This document shows positions 63,006 through 64,000 of a stretch of 64,000 bases of DNA, one piece after another. How positions within the stretch are numbered: the first letter of the stretch is position 1; the number at the start of each line of letters is the position of its first letter. The notes beneath the pieces are model-generated. The model worked only from the letters and a program-made list of their open reading frames with translations, searched no databases and had not been told where the DNA came from. This DNA is from Pseudomonas taiwanensis (GTDB lineage Bacteria; Pseudomonadota; Gammaproteobacteria; Pseudomonadales; Pseudomonadaceae): assembly GCF_013393345.1 (NCBI RefSeq), contig NZ_QJRF01000030.1:1-64000 (forward strand). Direction: 5' to 3'. A program made the position numbers and the translations under genes.

Positions 63006-63821
63006 ATGGATATCGGTCTGCGCGAGTGGCTGATTGTCATTGGCATCATCGTAATCGCCGGCATTCTGTTCGATGGCTGGCGCCGCATGAGTGGCGGCAA
63101 GGGGAAACTCAAGTTCAAGCTGGATCGCAGCTTCTCCAACGCCCCGGATGATGATGAGGATCCGAACCTGCTTGGCCCGTCGCGGGTCAAGGACCGCTCG
63201 CACCAGGAGCCGTCACTGGACGAGGAAGACCTGCCATCGCTCAGCGCTCGCGAAGCCGGCAAACGCCGCGGCGAGCCGCAGCAGGGCGACCTGAACCTCG
63301 ACGAGCCGGTGCCGACCCTGCTCAACCCCGTCGACGAAGGCAAGAAGAACGGCAAGGTCCACCCGCAGGTACAGGCGCAGGAAGTTCCGGTCGAGGAAGT
63401 CCTGGTCATCAACGTCGTCGCCCGCGACGAAGCCGGCTTCAAGGGCCCGGCCCTGCTGCAGAACATTCTGGAAAGCGGCCTGCGCTTCGGCTCCATGGAC
63501 ATCTTCCATCGCCACGAAAGCATGGCTGGCAACGGCGAGGTGCTGTTCTCCATGGCCAACGGCGTCAAGCCCGGCACCTTTGACCTGGATGACATCGACC
63601 ACTTCAGCACCCGCGCCGTGAGCTTCTTCCTCGGCCTGCCGGGGCCGCGCCATCCGAAGCAGGCCTTCGACGTGATGGTTGCTGCCGCACGCAAACTGTC
63701 CCAGGAGCTGAATGGCGAGCTGAAAGATGACCAGCGCAGTGTGATGACTGCGCAAACCATCGAGCATTACCGCCAGCGCATCGTCGAATTCGAGCGCAAG
63801 CACCTGACCCATAAGCGCTGA
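63006..63821 (+). CDS. zipA: Cell division protein ZipA
   Basis: This 271-residue protein has an N-terminal membrane anchor ([22 protein letters not shown]), a charged linker (residues about 35-130) and the C-terminal FtsZ-binding ZipA domain ([39 protein letters not shown], in part). It tethers the Z-ring to the inner membrane. It lies 234 bases after smc, a gap with no gene, and 68 bases before ligA with a terminator between. The smc-zipA-ligA order is typical of Pseudomonas. Confidence 0.95.
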   Translation: MDIGLREWLIVIGIIVIAGILFDGWRRMSGGKGKLKFKLDRSFSNAPDDDEDPNLLGPSRVKDRSHQEPSLDEEDLPSLSAREAGKRRGEPQQGDLNLDEPVPTLLNPVDEGKKNGKVHPQVQAQEVPVEEVLVINVVARDEAGFKGPALLQNILESGLRFGSMDIFHRHESMAGNGEVLFSMANGVKPGTFDLDDIDHFSTRAVSFFLGLPGPRHPKQAFDVMVAAARKLSQELNGELKDDQRSVMTAQTIEHYRQRIVEFERKHLTHKR

Positions 63822-63841
63822 TCCGGCGCGCAGTCAACGAA

Positions 63842-63866
63842 AGAGCAGCCCCGGCTGCTCTTTTTG
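63842..63866 (+). terminator. Rho-independent terminator after zipA
   Basis: A GAGCAG/CTGCTC stem (63843-63848, 63855-63860), extendable to 8 bp, is followed by TTTTT. Confidence 0.85.
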
Positions 63867-63889
63867 TTTCAAGAGAAAGAGCCTGAACC

Positions 63890-64000
63890 ATGACCGATGC
63901 CCAAACCGCCGCCGAACGCATCCTCGCGCTGCGCGCCGAGCTGGATGCGCACAACTATCGCTATTACGTGCTGGACGAGCCTAGCGTGCCCGATGCCGAG
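63890..64000 (+). CDS. ligA: NAD-dependent DNA ligase LigA, 3'-truncated by the window
   Basis: Only the first 37 residues are visible, starting [18 protein letters not shown]. The Ia domain pattern [17 protein letters not shown], which contacts NAD in LigA, is clear. The enzyme seals nicks during replication and repair. The gene runs off the window end. The neighbour zipA supports the call. Confidence 0.92.
   Translation, partial: MTDAQTAAERILALRAELDAHNYRYYVLDEPSVPDAE

Overview
The window is high-GC chromosomal DNA of a Pseudomonas species. Supporting signs are Pseudomonas-type REP palindromes, LapD/LapG adhesin control, an HsbD-like cyclase next to recQ, and a purine-catabolism block whose gene order I recall from P. 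aeruginosa PAO1 (around PA1498-PA1529). The gene order and extra genes fit a relative of P. aeruginosa, such as the citronellolis/nitroreducens group, better than P. aeruginosa itself. That placement is inference from memory of gene order, not from a search.

Region 1 (1-17.4 kb) is a surface-attachment island. It holds the 3' part of a giant type I-secreted RTX adhesin with near-identical 257-residue repeats, a von Willebrand A domain and a C-terminal secretion signal. A small conserved hypothetical gene and an AT-rich gap follow. Next is a complete minor-pilin operon (pilE-pilV-pilW-pilX-pilY1-fimT-like). Converging on it is lapG-lapD, the periplasmic protease and the degenerate c-di-GMP receptor that control release of LapA-type adhesins. 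ybaN- and yecA-like genes complete the region.

Region 2 (17.4-27.4 kb) is ordinary chromosome: recQ, an active GGDEF cyclase (hsbD-like), a DUF2804 protein, a MarR regulator with a SlyA-like palindrome and its DHA2 exporter, a FimV-like LysM protein, and a urea transporter.

Region 3 (27.5-59.3 kb) is a purine-to-central-metabolism block. Guanine deaminase and 8-oxoguanine deaminase-like enzymes, XdhABC, PuuD, HiuH, UraD, PuuE and AllA run from guanine, xanthine and oxidised guanine to glyoxylate. Gcl, Hyi, GlxR, glycerate kinase and pyruvate kinase carry glyoxylate to pyruvate. Uptake is covered by two Tsx-like outer-membrane channels, an orphan periplasmic binding protein, two NCS2 permeases and the urea transporter. 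moaA is placed to support molybdopterin for XdhB. Regulators are a RutR-like TetR and two GntR/FCD proteins. Allantoicase is missing from the place where I expect it.

The strongest unifying signal is a palindrome, TTGTATACAA or close variants, at eight sites. It occurs in front of gcl, the GlcG-like gene, moaA/tetR, the channel gene, puuE, hiuH, the AzgA-type permease and the local gntR. It overlaps or adjoins the predicted promoters and fits the GntR/FadR half-site pattern, so it predicts a local purine/glyoxylate regulon.

Region 4 (59.3-64 kb) is conserved housekeeping: smc, zipA and the first codons of ligA. REP, MITE-like and other palindromic repeats fill most intergenic gaps.
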